In this document: positions 1-8,646 of the stretch, in pieces
Numbering within the stretch: position 1 is the stretch's first letter
Layout of the letters: each line of letters starts with the position of its first letter
Source of the DNA: a virus
Virus record (IMG/VR): IMGVR_UViG_3300030105_001256
Span: 1-37,361 of that record
Strand: one strand, 5' to 3'
DNA length: 37,361 nucleotides
Translations under genes and position numbers: made by a program
Notes under the pieces: generated by a model
Told to the model about the DNA's origin: nothing
Seen by the model: only the letters and a program-made list of their open reading frames with translations
The model's database searches: none

Positions 1-134
1 GAGCCTACATCGGTAATATTACCACTTGCATCTATATCAAAATTAGTTGTTTCTGCTCCAGTTGTTGCATCTACTGCAATTTGTTCAAAACCCTTTTCGG
101 ACCTTACTGGTCCATTAAATGTTGTGTTAGCCAT
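1..134 (-). CDS. Small structural-region protein, cut by window edge
   Basis: An ATG on the minus strand (CAT at 132-134) follows a good ribosome binding site (AGGAG about 6 bases upstream) and opens a frame that runs off the left edge. The visible 44 residues begin MANTTFNGPVRSEKGFEQI. The segment is polar and rich in Thr, Asp and Gly. It lies just downstream of the major capsid gene in the same direction, so a small head or tail structural protein is likely, but no family is recognised. Confidence 0.75.
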   Translation of the reverse strand, partial: MANTTFNGPVRSEKGFEQIAVDATTGAETTNFDIDASGNITDVG

Positions 135-189
135 ATTTTTCTCCTAAAAGAAATAATCTATCATCTTGGCAAAGTCTGCTAGGGCAGTT

Positions 190-205
190 GATAGACTGAT
201 TAATA
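190..205. repeat. Degenerate copy of the TATTAACNNGTTAATA palindrome
   Basis: Matches 13 of 16 positions of the variant at 10715-10730. The right arm is intact (ATTAATA), the left arm is degraded. It lies in the gap between the capsid gene and the next gene downstream. Confidence 0.35.
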
Positions 206-214
206 AAAATACCT

Positions 215-245
215 AGAATAAAAAGGGAGACCGAAGCCTCCCTTA
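215..245 (-). terminator. Rho-independent terminator after the capsid gene
   Basis: Read on the minus strand, AAGGGAGGC pairs with GTCTCCCTT (nine pairs, one G-U) around a TTCG tetraloop, followed by TTTTTATT. It lies 13 bases past the major capsid stop codon. It is the clearest intrinsic terminator in the window and should end or attenuate the packaging/head transcript. Confidence 0.85.
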
Positions 246-257
246 AAGAATCAAGAC

Positions 258-1196
258 TTAACTTGAACCCGGTGAACCATAGATACCTAGTGGGTCAGAT
301 ACGCCGAAGCTATATCTTTCTCTACTTTTATATCTAACATTACCAGTATCAAAATCTCCATCCATAGACGTTTCCAAAGCAGTTCTTTGGAAATGCTTCA
401 TGCCGTTCGGTACATCAGTAATGATGTAAAATGCATTTGTATCTGTAAGATAATGGTTAACCATATATCCTTCAGGTATAGCACCATTATTGGTGATAGC
501 ATTTATATCATTGTCTGCTGTTCCCGGTCTCATTTGAGACTCTAAAAGACGAGTTGCCGTAAACTGCAGAGCAGGTGGAACAATTAATCTTTTAGGTTTA
601 GCTGCAATAAGCAATCCTCTTTGGTCTTTGAAAGCCGCAATATTAATGATTGCATCTTCTAAAGATGTCTCATTAAGATCAGCACCAGTTACTGGTCTAT
701 TGCTGTTAGTACCTCCATTAACTAATGGATGACCTCCACCACCAGTAACTCCATCACTAGCTGCTGTAAATAAATTTACACCATCACCTGATTGGAAGCT
801 GTTGCTAAATCCATTGTTTAATGGAGCTGCAGATTTCACTTGTTTTGTATAAGCCATTGCTCTTGCTAAAGCCTTTGTATATCTAGCAGATAAAGAATCG
901 TAGAGGTTATCTTCGATTGCTTCTTCTGTGATTGCAAAGCCTAATGCAATAGTTTCATGGTTATACCTAGCTGTAAAACTTTCTTGTGCAGAATCATAGT
1001 TGATTGCTGAACCCTCATTTTTTACACTAGCTTGACCAAATCCACTTAACTGTACTTCTTCTTCAAAAGACCTATCCGAAGATTCAGTTTCGTAAATCAT
1101 AGTATGCTCATCATCGTACTTTTCGTATTCCAACCCAAACAGAGCATTAAGTCCGGGTAGAAGTTCTTTCATCATTTGTGGTCTTGCGATAGCCAT
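258..1196 (-). CDS. Major capsid protein (HK97-fold type)
   Basis: The 312-residue product has the size and composition of an HK97-fold major head protein. Features include an N-terminal segment (MAIARPQMMKELLPGLNALF), a charged arm with acidic E-loop-like sequence at about 25-50, the phrase AIALGFAITEEAIEDN-like around 80-97 (seen as ALGFAITEEAIEDN), and a C-terminal half ending in SFGVSDPLGIYGSPGSS. The assignment rests on this resemblance to Mu gpT/HK97-like heads and on position after portal, scaffold-like and decoration-like genes. The start is secure: AGGAGG lies just upstream of the ATG. No N-terminal delta domain or protease is visible, which fits a separate scaffold gene. Confidence 0.85.
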   Translation of the reverse strand: MAIARPQMMKELLPGLNALFGLEYEKYDDEHTMIYETESSDRSFEEEVQLSGFGQASVKNEGSAINYDSAQESFTARYNHETIALGFAITEEAIEDNLYDSLSARYTKALARAMAYTKQVKSAAPLNNGFSNSFQSGDGVNLFTAASDGVTGGGGHPLVNGGTNSNRPVTGADLNETSLEDAIINIAAFKDQRGLLIAAKPKRLIVPPALQFTATRLLESQMRPGTADNDINAITNNGAIPEGYMVNHYLTDTNAFYIITDVPNGMKHFQRTALETSMDGDFDTGNVRYKSRERYSFGVSDPLGIYGSPGSS

Positions 1197-1216
1197 TATA
1201 ATTTCCTCCTAGGGGA

Positions 1217-1795
1217 TTAGATGCCTGTTGTATTAAGCAATTGATGTCCAACATTGAACATAACAATTACATCTGTAAATCCATCACCTACTGCACTATC
1301 TGGTCCGTCAATGAACTCGATAATTTTTACAGGTAATGTATTCGTGGTTGCGATTGTAGAAGAATCTACAGAGTTTTTACTTCTGCCAATACTTGTACTT
1401 CCAGCAGTTTGTACAACTGCTGCATTGTTTCCTAATGCTGTTTGAGCCAAGGTTGCGTCACCTTGCATTCTCAATTCAACAAAAGGGTCGTTTAAAACAT
1501 AAGCACTAATATCACTAGCAACAGTTGATGCTGGATAAAATTGTGAAAATGTTAATTGTTTTGTATTCGGGTCTGTATAAGAACATCCCATGAATACTCC
1601 TATTGGGGTTAATGTTGCTGTGCCATTATCAAGTGTTACTACACCTGCACTGGTCATTTTAACAAAATCTCCATAGAATATTGCAGTACTGTCGTTAGAC
1701 GCAACTTTGTAATGTCTCATTTTTCCTGTGTAGGAGCCACTTGCACTTAAAGTTCCGACTGGTTCAGCACCCATTGGTGTTGCCGTTGCTGACAT
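1217..1795 (-). CDS. Probable head decoration / capsid-associated protein
   Basis: 192 residues, rich in Ser, Thr, Gly and Val, with predicted beta character and no charged helices. It resembles head-decoration-like proteins often found directly next to the capsid gene in uncultured marine phages. It ends 20 bases before the capsid gene and has a good ribosome binding site (AAGGA). The role in stabilising the shell is inferred from position and composition, not from a recognised motif. Confidence 0.6.
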   Translation of the reverse strand: MSATATPMGAEPVGTLSASGSYTGKMRHYKVASNDSTAIFYGDFVKMTSAGVVTLDNGTATLTPIGVFMGCSYTDPNTKQLTFSQFYPASTVASDISAYVLNDPFVELRMQGDATLAQTALGNNAAVVQTAGSTSIGRSKNSVDSSTIATTNTLPVKIIEFIDGPDSAVGDGFTDVIVMFNVGHQLLNTTGI

Positions 1796-1844
1796 ATTAA
1801 TTTCCTTTTAAATAAAGTTTATATATAGCAGCTCAGTAAAATAT

Positions 1845-2339
1845 TTACTTAGAGCCACCGCCAAAAGTTGACCTTGTTTTGCGTTCTGGTTTTAACATAG
1901 GCATACGAGGGTCATTTTCTTTTAAATAATTATTGTCCACAGCTTCCATTTGAGTTTGTGCCATATTTTTATAGTACGCATCTCTTTGCTCCATAAGTTC
2001 TTTTGGAGCTTTGCATAACAAAAGTCCACCAACTTCCATGTTACCTTTCCCAGCCCATTCTGAGCCGTGGTCACTTACTAAATTTAATTCAGGATGGTCT
2101 TCTGCTTTCACAGGTTCCCAGCCTTCTCTAAACTTAGAAGAAACATTAACATTATTTGGTTGACCTAAGATACTTGTTGCCACCCATCTAAATACCCATC
2201 CGTCTTGTGGTGCTGGATTAGGTAATTTGGATTGTGGTTCCCATGTATCAGTTCGTCTTGCAGTTTTAGTTCTGGATTCTGCTTCTCTTGCTGCTCTTGT
2301 AACTTCTTCAGTTACTTCTATATTTTTATCTTCAGCCAT
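1845..2339 (-). CDS. Conserved-type phage protein of the head module, unknown
   Basis: 164 residues, hydrophilic. An N-terminal charged helix (EVTEEVTRAAREAESRTKTA) is followed by a Trp-rich middle (WVFRWVATSI, WEPV) and a basic C-terminus ending in TFGGGSK. It overlaps the preceding scaffold-like gene by 8 bases, so the two are probably translationally coupled, and it has its own AAGGAG site. Proteins of this type sit between scaffold and capsid genes in many uncultured phages. A head-assembly or minor head role is inferred; no catalytic motif is seen. Confidence 0.6.
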   Translation of the reverse strand: MAEDKNIEVTEEVTRAAREAESRTKTARRTDTWEPQSKLPNPAPQDGWVFRWVATSILGQPNNVNVSSKFREGWEPVKAEDHPELNLVSDHGSEWAGKGNMEVGGLLLCKAPKELMEQRDAYYKNMAQTQMEAVDNNYLKENDPRMPMLKPERKTRSTFGGGSK

Positions 2340-3414
2340 TATTCATCTCCTTAGCGACTTGTTTGGCATATTGCTCTGGTGTTATCCCAAGTCTTCTTGC
2401 GAGGTTGACTTGAGTTGCTGTTAACTGCACTTTGCGGGGTACTGAGCCGTTACTTCTAACAGCAGGTGCTACCACCGATGATGGTTTTTTGGAAATCGCA
2501 GTTGTAGTAACGACTTCGCCATTACTTTCAGCTTGTTCTTTTGTTCCAAAAAACTCAGGAAATTTGCCATGCATACGCTTGTCAACTTCCTGATAATACT
2601 CGTCACTTGTAGGAACTATATTTTCATCTTGTATAAGAGTCTCATGTAGTCCATACGCATAACCAGTCATATCTCTATGATCTTTACTTCCAAACCATTT
2701 ATTCTCTTGCAACCATGATACAGCTTTAGCATCAGGTGGTGCATATTGTTCAGATACATTTTGTTGTACCTGTTGTTGAACAGGTTGTTGTACAGGTTGT
2801 TGTACAACTTGGTTTGTTTGTTGATAGTAATTTAATTTTTCATTAGTAGATTTTAAATCAACTTGAGAATTTAATATCTTCTCATTAGCATCTAACATCT
2901 TATCACTATCACCGCTTTCATAAGCGTCTTTAAATTCTTGTTTTGCTTTTTCTAACTCAGCAGTTGATTTAGCAGATATTTGACCTAGTAAAGCTTCTTC
3001 ACCTTTGTTTATTAAAGCTGATAATCTTTTGTTTTCAGCTAAAACTTGTTGAGCATATCCTACTGATTCATCTCTAATTTTATGAGATGCTTCTTTTGCT
3101 CTTCTTTCTTCGTGATACTCATACTTGAGTCTATTAATTCTTTTTTTAACTTGGTCATCAACACCATCAATTTCAGATTCTAAATCATCATCATTTTTTG
3201 ATTGTGTTCTTTGTGGTTTTCTATCATCAATTGGTCTATCGTCAAGAATCTCAACTTCAATTTCTGATTTAGTTTCTTCAGATTTTTGTTTTCTTTCATC
3301 AGGAGTTTTACCAATAGTGGTTGTTACTCCAAAAAATTTATCTTCAGCAGAAGTTGCAGGTTGAAAAACTTCTTCTATAACTTCTTGTTCTACGGTGTTA
3401 TTTTCTTCTATCAT
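2332..3414 (-). CDS. Probable scaffolding protein
   Basis: 360 residues. A strongly acidic N-terminal third (runs of E and D) is followed by a long charged coiled-coil region (about 95-200). Then come a Gln/Val low-complexity run built from repeated QQPV units (about 200-218), a Trp-containing segment (WLQENKWFG) and a basic C-terminus (RKVQLTATQVNLARRLGITPEQYAKQ). Acidic coiled coil plus a short basic C-terminal helix is the usual layout of phage scaffolds, where the C-terminal helix binds the capsid protein. Position between portal and capsid supports this. It overlaps the co-chaperonin gene by 4 bases. Confidence 0.65.
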   Translation of the reverse strand: MIEENNTVEQEVIEEVFQPATSAEDKFFGVTTTIGKTPDERKQKSEETKSEIEVEILDDRPIDDRKPQRTQSKNDDDLESEIDGVDDQVKKRINRLKYEYHEERRAKEASHKIRDESVGYAQQVLAENKRLSALINKGEEALLGQISAKSTAELEKAKQEFKDAYESGDSDKMLDANEKILNSQVDLKSTNEKLNYYQQTNQVVQQPVQQPVQQQVQQNVSEQYAPPDAKAVSWLQENKWFGSKDHRDMTGYAYGLHETLIQDENIVPTSDEYYQEVDKRMHGKFPEFFGTKEQAESNGEVVTTTAISKKPSSVVAPAVRSNGSVPRKVQLTATQVNLARRLGITPEQYAKQVAKEMNNG

Positions 3415-3809
3415 AATACCTTAACTATACCTCTTGGGTCTTCGACTACAGCTTCAACGCTATCGTCATTGATTAAACGAAATTCTTTTCCATGTACTAA
3501 AAATCTAGTACCTGAATAAGAACGCATAATAATCCAATCGCCTTCTTTACAGAAAGGTCCACTTGGAAATCTTGTTTTATCGTTGTAACAGTCTTCGCCC
3601 ATTTTAAGAACAAATCCACAAATTGAACCGACTTCTTCGATTTGCATTGTTTGTTGTGCTTTTATAATTCCGCCTTTAGTTTTTTCTTCGGCTTCGGGTA
3701 AAGCTATTAATAGCTTGTAACCTTTTGGTATAGGTAGTTGTTTTGCTTTACGAGCTTGTTCATCACTCGTTACAGCTTTAACAGATTCTACTTTTTTTGT
3801 AGACGCCAT
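3411..3809 (-). CDS. GroES-like co-chaperonin
   Basis: 132 residues. After a basic N-terminal tail, residues about 26-120 follow the GroES (Cpn10) pattern: PKGYKLLIALPEAEEKTKGGII is split as a first strand, then a mobile loop containing TKGGII. Next come GxVLKMGEDCY-like sequence and KEGDWIIMRSYSGTRF, matching the GDxVLF...G strand of GroES, and a final strand with VHGKEFRLINDDSVEAVV. Viral GroES homologues pair with host GroEL to fold capsid proteins, as T4 gp31 does. Its place among head genes supports that role. AAGGAG precedes the ATG. Confidence 0.8.
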   Translation of the reverse strand: MASTKKVESVKAVTSDEQARKAKQLPIPKGYKLLIALPEAEEKTKGGIIKAQQTMQIEEVGSICGFVLKMGEDCYNDKTRFPSGPFCKEGDWIIMRSYSGTRFLVHGKEFRLINDDSVEAVVEDPRGIVKVL

Positions 3810-3853
3810 TCAATTCTCCTTTGCACTAGATATAGGTCTAGGTCCTTGCGACT

Positions 3854-4051
3854 TTATTGTCGATTTACTATTTCAAGTAGGTCAAGAATATCTCTTTCTA
3901 CTAAAGCTAGTCCAGCTATTATTCCCGTGAAATACCTGTATTCTTCAAAATCTTTACAGTTGCCTGTACTCATATGGTCAGCATGTTCATTCATGCGATC
4001 CCTTATCTTTGTTTGTAAATTATTAACTATATTTTCTTGTGAAGCACTCAT
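3854..4051 (-). CDS. Small conserved protein between portal and co-chaperonin
   Basis: 65 residues, helical, acidic (pattern LALVERDILDLLEIV at the C-terminus). It begins 2 bases after the portal stop codon and lacks a strong ribosome binding site, so it is probably translated by coupling to the portal gene. Small proteins in this position are common in marine podovirus-like genomes. The function is unknown. Confidence 0.6.
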   Translation of the reverse strand: MSASQENIVNNLQTKIRDRMNEHADHMSTGNCKDFEEYRYFTGIIAGLALVERDILDLLEIVNRQ

Positions 4052-4053
4052 AA

Positions 4054-6489
4054 TTATTTATTTTCAAACAATGTTTCTACTATCTCTTTACCAATCTTAA
4101 CACCTTCTAACTGTTCTTTGCTACTTAATTTTGCATTTTCACTTGCAGCCTTAAATCCAATCTGTGCACCAGCTATTCTTTCTTGTGATGAAATTCTTTC
4201 TTTTTCTATTTCTTGATTAGCTTTTGACTTCTCAAGGTCTGCTGAAATTTTCATAGAATCGCTTTGCATTTTGCTTTGAACTTGTTGTTCTCTAATTTGT
4301 AATTCTTTTTCTCGTTGCTGTACAACAGGGTCTTCAAGTTTTTCTTGAACTTCTTTTTGTCGTTTCTCAGCTTGACTATCTGCTAGTACTCTTTCAGCAG
4401 CTTCAGACACAAGTTGTGATAATTGTAATTCAACATCTTCCGGTAATGGTTCATTAGGAGGTGGAAGAGGTACACCCATTTGTTTTTCAATTTCTTTTCT
4501 ATATTGAAATGCTATATGTTCTGTTACATGCTCTGAAAATGCAGCCATAATAGATGAAGCATTTGGACTTTGACCAACTAGTTCTCTAATTTTAGGGTCT
4601 TGCATAGCAGCCATATGTACTTTGATATGAGCTTCATGGTCTTGATACATAAATGCTTTAGTAGGTTTGCCATTCATCATATTCATATTTTCTGAAACAG
4701 GGTCTGTTGGTTCTATTTCAGTTTCTAATGGAACTATTTTATCAGCATCTCTAATACCTAGTACATCAAGCATCTGTCTGTGTAGCTCTTGCATGTTATA
4801 CATTTGAGGTGCTTGTTGTGATAACTGAAGTGCTGCTTGATACTGCATTATTCTTTGAGCTTTTGTAGCAGCATTAGGGTCAGACACAGGAACTATATCT
4901 ACTTTACTATCAAAGTCTTCTGATACAAGTTCTTTACCTTTAATATCATAAGGATATTCTGTTGGTCCATGATCGAATATTATTCTTGATAATATTTTTA
5001 ATTCTTGTTTTAAAGAGTTATGTATTCTAGCTTGTACTGAACCCATAACTTTTAAAGACCTTTCTAAAAGTGCCAATGTGGTGCCAACAGGAGCCTGACT
5101 ATTCATATCAGACACTTTCATATCTGCTAATGAAGCAAACCTTCTTCCCTCATCTACTAAGTTTTGTAAAAGAGAATACAAAGTAGACGAAGGTTCCTTG
5201 TAAGGAAGGAAGGCTATGTTATCTTTGATGGCACCACCGGGCACATCTACATCTCTAAACTCACCCGGCATGATAGGGGTATCATCGCCTTTGATTCTTA
5301 ATCCTCTGGATTTTAAACCACCCGGTAAGTTACTGAGAGTTCCTGCATCAACCAACTGTCTTAATAAACTTGTAGCTGATTTAGCTATTCCGCCTATAAG
5401 ATGTATTAGACCAAAACCATAAAATCCCATTCCGGGTAGGTATTGATAATGAACGAAGTGATCTCTTCGTTTTTTCTGTAGGTCTTCTTCTAAAAAATTT
5501 CTACGAATAGAAAGAATAGTACCTGATTGATAATCTAGTGTGACAACATAAGGTAATGCTATACCTGTTGCTTCTTCGTCTTTCATGTCTTCAAAACCTT
5601 CTAAGTCAAGGTCAACATGCATTTCTAAAACAGTATGTCTTTGGTCATAGTCATATGATGAGCTATCACCTGTTAATTCGTCATATTTACTTTGTATATT
5701 TGAATGATTAGCTGATGGTGTTTGTAATTCAATATCTCTATAAAAACCAACTACCTGTAGCTTTCTAATATCATTAGTGCTTTTCTTCATTACATGAGTT
5801 GCTCTGTCGCAAGTAGTAAGGTCAGATGCACCATAACTTACAACAAAATCTTCTGCCGGTACAAACATACTAGCTGGTCTATTTAATGTTGGGTCATAAT
5901 ATACTTTACGAAAAGCAGAACCTGCCAATGGCAAATTAAATAACATCTTTTCGGTTTCAGTTCTGTATTCACTCATTTTTTCAGTTAATAGATAATTAAG
6001 ATAATCTTTAACTCTTTCTGATTGTTCTTGTTTTTCTGTAGTTAGTTCACCAATTATTTTGGTATCTACTGGTCCTTTAGCTGGAAATAGTTCTGTAATA
6101 GCTTCTGCTTGAAATCTTACAACTGATTCAGTTAGTAAGGGATGGAATACACCACAAGCACCATTCCAAGGAACTGTTCGTTCTTCTTGTTTTAAACCTA
6201 ACTGGTCTAATCCTTTTGTATAAGTTTGTTCCCAGTCACTACGAGATTCTCTGTCTGAATTATAATAACCTACTAGTTCATTTGACAATGACTCAAGTTC
6301 GTTTTTATCCATAAAATCTGCGATATTATCGTCAAAGTTTTCTGTTTCGTTTTCAGAGCCTTCGTCAAAATCTATAATCATTCCGCCTTCTTCAGACATA
6401 ACAGATACTTCATCAGGATTAGTAATTAATATTTCTAATGGTGAATCTTCAACAAATTTTTCCGGTGTCTGTAATGGTTTCTCTGCCAT
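4054..6489 (-). CDS. Portal protein
   Basis: The 811-residue product is the large portal of the packaging cassette, forming the dodecameric vertex ring through which DNA enters. Support: it lies 8 bases after terL. It has an acidic N-terminal extension, a central body with HYQYLPGMGFYGFGLIHLIG and the segment NLPGGLKSRGLRIKGDD, typical of the P22-like large portals. It ends in a long coiled-coil barrel-like C-terminus (about 680-800, rich in E, K, Q). The length agrees with P22-type portals (~725) plus extensions. The start is supported by AGGAG. Confidence 0.85.
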   Translation of the reverse strand: MAEKPLQTPEKFVEDSPLEILITNPDEVSVMSEEGGMIIDFDEGSENETENFDDNIADFMDKNELESLSNELVGYYNSDRESRSDWEQTYTKGLDQLGLKQEERTVPWNGACGVFHPLLTESVVRFQAEAITELFPAKGPVDTKIIGELTTEKQEQSERVKDYLNYLLTEKMSEYRTETEKMLFNLPLAGSAFRKVYYDPTLNRPASMFVPAEDFVVSYGASDLTTCDRATHVMKKSTNDIRKLQVVGFYRDIELQTPSANHSNIQSKYDELTGDSSSYDYDQRHTVLEMHVDLDLEGFEDMKDEEATGIALPYVVTLDYQSGTILSIRRNFLEEDLQKKRRDHFVHYQYLPGMGFYGFGLIHLIGGIAKSATSLLRQLVDAGTLSNLPGGLKSRGLRIKGDDTPIMPGEFRDVDVPGGAIKDNIAFLPYKEPSSTLYSLLQNLVDEGRRFASLADMKVSDMNSQAPVGTTLALLERSLKVMGSVQARIHNSLKQELKILSRIIFDHGPTEYPYDIKGKELVSEDFDSKVDIVPVSDPNAATKAQRIMQYQAALQLSQQAPQMYNMQELHRQMLDVLGIRDADKIVPLETEIEPTDPVSENMNMMNGKPTKAFMYQDHEAHIKVHMAAMQDPKIRELVGQSPNASSIMAAFSEHVTEHIAFQYRKEIEKQMGVPLPPPNEPLPEDVELQLSQLVSEAAERVLADSQAEKRQKEVQEKLEDPVVQQREKELQIREQQVQSKMQSDSMKISADLEKSKANQEIEKERISSQERIAGAQIGFKAASENAKLSSKEQLEGVKIGKEIVETLFENK

Positions 6490-6497
6490 TTAATCTC

Positions 6498-7985
6498 CTA
6501 GTAGTAGTTAGCGTCTCGTGGTGGTAAGTCTTCATCTTCTTCGTCTGAGTGTAAAGGTATAAATCCACCTTGTCTAAATCTTAATAATGCTTGTGTAGAA
6601 GAATCTACTAAATCGTCATGTTCACCTGAAGGGAATGAAGCAAATTCTTCAATCACTTCTTCTGAAAATCTTCTATCAGGTGCCCAAACAATTCCAGATG
6701 CAAATAAATCTGCAACAGCATTAACCCTAGCTATCTTATCATTACCTCTGCTTGGTGTATATTCTGATACTGGTATGCCCATTTGCCTTAATTCAAATAT
6801 CAAAGGCAGACCTGCTGCTTTAGCTTCAACAACAAATGCTTCAGGTTGCCAATCGTTATACATTTCAAAAGCTTTCTTTTTTAAATCAGGAAACTCTAGT
6901 CTTTCTTTGTAAGCATCCAATAATATAACTTGTGGTTGTGTAACTCCATCATCGTCTGGTTTATAGAAAACACCCCATGTGGTACACGCAGAGTAGTCAG
7001 AACGCTGTGTTTTTAAAAATGCTGTGTCCCATGACTGTATTACAAATTCACACTCAGGAGGCTTCTCATCTTCCCAAACTTTCCACCACTCTCTCTTGAT
7101 TATGGCAGCACCTTCCGATGTAGGGTCTTGCTGGTATTGTGCAGACCATTTGGCTACAGGTAACTCAGCTCGTAATTTTTCTAATTCTTTAATGTCCCAA
7201 AACTCTTGCCATAGACTTTTACCTGATGGCAATATAGCTGGGAACTCTATAACTTTCCAATCATCAGAACCTTCTCTTTGAGTAGAAGCTTTTAAAATTT
7301 GTCCGGTCAAGTCTCGTTTGTGCCATCTTGTCATAACAATGATGATTGCACCTCCGGGTTGGAGACGCTGACGAGGACCAGAAGTATAATATTCATAAAC
7401 CTTATCAAATACAGAAGGGTCTCCACTTTGTCCTTCTTGTTCTGAATGAGGGTCATCTATAATAAGCAAATCAGCACCTTTACCAGTAACTGCTCCACCT
7501 ATACCAATCGCAAAGTAATCACCACCCTTGTTCGTATTCCAACGACCAGCAGCTTTTGAATCCGATTGTAATCCAACATTAGGAAATACTCTTTTGTAAT
7601 CTGCAGAACCAACAAGGTTTCTAACTTTCCTACCAAAACCAACTGCCAACTCTGCAGTATGAGCAACTTGGATTATTTTTTTTTCAGGAAAGCAACCTAA
7701 AAACCATGCAGGTAATAAATAAGATGCAAACTCAGACTTAGTATGTCTAGGTGGCATGTTTATTATTAATCTTTTTAATTTACCATTCTTAACATCGTCA
7801 AAGGCATCAGCCATAATCTTATGATGGTAACCTTCAATGAAAGCACTCCACATTTCTTTTGCAAAAAATAAAAAATGTTCTGCTGATTGTTCTTGATTCT
7901 TTGTATTTTTATAATCGTCAAGTAAATCCAATAAAGCTTTTTGTTGTTCTTCGGGCAAACTTGTTAATTTGTCTAGATCAATCAA
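6498..7985 (-). CDS. terL: Terminase large subunit (ATPase-nuclease)
   Basis: 495 residues; pumps and cuts DNA at the portal. The ATPase N-half shows a Walker A variant MPPRHTKS at 77-84 (the NMPPRHxKS class) and Walker B LLIIDDP at 173-179. Motif III sequence IIIVMTRWHKRDLTG lies near 214-228. The RNase H-like nuclease half starts at QSWDTAF (D320), continues with VVEAKAAGLPL and ends with GEHDDLVDSSTQAL, giving the acidic triad. The start codon is TTG, 9 bases after AGGAG; no better ATG exists. The gene follows an operator-like cluster and precedes the portal. Confidence 0.95.
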   Translation of the reverse strand: MIDLDKLTSLPEEQQKALLDLLDDYKNTKNQEQSAEHFLFFAKEMWSAFIEGYHHKIMADAFDDVKNGKLKRLIINMPPRHTKSEFASYLLPAWFLGCFPEKKIIQVAHTAELAVGFGRKVRNLVGSADYKRVFPNVGLQSDSKAAGRWNTNKGGDYFAIGIGGAVTGKGADLLIIDDPHSEQEGQSGDPSVFDKVYEYYTSGPRQRLQPGGAIIIVMTRWHKRDLTGQILKASTQREGSDDWKVIEFPAILPSGKSLWQEFWDIKELEKLRAELPVAKWSAQYQQDPTSEGAAIIKREWWKVWEDEKPPECEFVIQSWDTAFLKTQRSDYSACTTWGVFYKPDDDGVTQPQVILLDAYKERLEFPDLKKKAFEMYNDWQPEAFVVEAKAAGLPLIFELRQMGIPVSEYTPSRGNDKIARVNAVADLFASGIVWAPDRRFSEEVIEEFASFPSGEHDDLVDSSTQALLRFRQGGFIPLHSDEEDEDLPPRDANYY

Positions 7986-8072
7986 AGTGTGGCACTCCTA
8001 AAAAAACAAAGTATGGAGTAGTAACTTTGTTGGAGTATGTAAAAATATAATTAGAAGCACCACAAAACTCTT

Positions 8073-8159
8073 CTAGTTTAATACTAGTATCTAGTATAAA
8101 ACTATATATAAAACTTAGTTTAATACTAGCTAGTGTTCTACTAGTTAGTTTTAAACTAG
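8073..8159. promoter_or_regulatory. Cluster of five CTAGT-N5-ACTAG operator-like palindromes
   Basis: Five 15-bp sites lie at 8073-8087, 8091-8105, 8115-8129, 8130-8144 and 8145-8159. Arms are CTAGT and ACTAG around five variable bases. Two sites are perfect and three have one arm mismatch. Start-to-start spacings are 18, 24, 15 and 15. The cluster fills the gap between the LexA-type gene and terL, both read leftward, and lies 88-174 bases upstream of the terL start. A similar cluster precedes the primase-helicase gene. Likely a multimeric repressor or activator operator, or a phage-specific promoter block. Confidence 0.75.
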
Positions 8160-8194
8160 ATAAACCGATAAATCTCCCTATTTTGTACATAGTT

Positions 8195-8449
8195 TCATAT
8201 CTTCACTTGTTCGTCAAGGCTTTTATTAAAGTTTTTAAATGGACTATTTCTAGTACTCATAACTGTACGCCATCTATTAGGTTGCATAGTAACCCAGCCA
8301 CCCTCTTCTAATCTTTTAATCATAGCGTGTATAGTACTTTTAGAAGATACTCCTACAGCTTCTGCTATTGATTGTAATGATGGTCCACAACTGTATTGCT
8401 TCCAATGGCTTTCTATTGCTTCCAGTACTAGTAATTGCTTTTTTGTCAT
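8195..8449 (-). CDS. LexA-type winged-helix DNA-binding protein
   Basis: 84 residues. The pattern over residues 3-62 (LLVLEAIESHWKQYSCGPSL, then AEAVGVSSKSTIHAMIKRLE, then EEGGWVTMQPNRWR) matches the N-terminal winged-helix domain of LexA, with SSKSTIHAMIKRLEE as the recognition helix. The peptidase domain of LexA is absent, so this is a stand-alone DNA binder, not an SOS-cleaved repressor. A GC-rich palindrome overlaps its presumed promoter, and a five-site palindrome cluster lies directly downstream. Both suggest autoregulation and control of terL. Which sites it binds is inferred. Confidence 0.75.
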   Translation of the reverse strand: MTKKQLLVLEAIESHWKQYSCGPSLQSIAEAVGVSSKSTIHAMIKRLEEGGWVTMQPNRWRTVMSTRNSPFKNFNKSLDEQVKI

Positions 8450-8456
8450 AAATATT

Positions 8457-8490
8457 CCTATAGGGGTCTAGGGGACCCTAGAACATTATA
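8457..8490 (-). promoter_or_regulatory. Promoter-operator of the LexA-type gene
   Basis: Read on the minus strand there is a perfect TATAAT (8485-8490). It is followed three bases later by the palindrome CTAGGGTCCCCTAG (8468-8481), which covers the expected transcription start, and then by CCTATAGG (8457-8464). The gene's AGGA site and ATG follow. No good -35 box is visible. A palindrome on the start site is a classic autorepressor arrangement. Confidence 0.5.
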
Positions 8491-8541
8491 CGAACATTTA
8501 TATAAAAAAGATACCAGTAAGTAGGTTGAAGAAAAAAAATA

Positions 8542-8550
8542 CCCCCCCCC
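8542..8550. repeat. Run of nine C residues
   Basis: A C9 run directly follows an A8 stretch in an otherwise AT-rich intergenic region. It could pair with the G-rich tract 80 bases downstream, or be length-variable between genomes. It is not part of a visible gene. Confidence 0.6.
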
Positions 8551-8626
8551 TATGTGAATATGAAAAATATGAAATTATTTGTGCAAAACAGTGTGTATAG
8601 GGAGCTAGTCGAAATTTTTATATACT

Positions 8627-8646
8627 GGGGGTGGGAGTGGGTGGGG
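8627..8646 (+). other. Canonical G-quadruplex motif between terS and the regulator gene
   Basis: Four G tracts (5, 3, 3 and 4 G) are separated by loops T, AGT and T, meeting the strict G3+N1-7 quadruplex rule with very short loops. The motif lies on the + strand 46 bases past the terS stop, and is C-rich in the leftward transcript. The region 8450-8691 has no credible gene. Besides this motif it holds the C9 run and the regulator promoter. A packaging (pac/cos) or replication role is possible. Confidence 0.8.

Noticed and set aside
2764-2812. Short tandem DNA repeat (CAACAACCTGT-like units) as a regulatory iteron
   Set aside because: It encodes the QQPV low-complexity run of the scaffold-like protein in frame and is explained by it.
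7978-8190. 70-codon leftward ORF between the regulator gene and terL
   Set aside because: It is made of the palindrome cluster, has no ribosome site and a low-complexity product.
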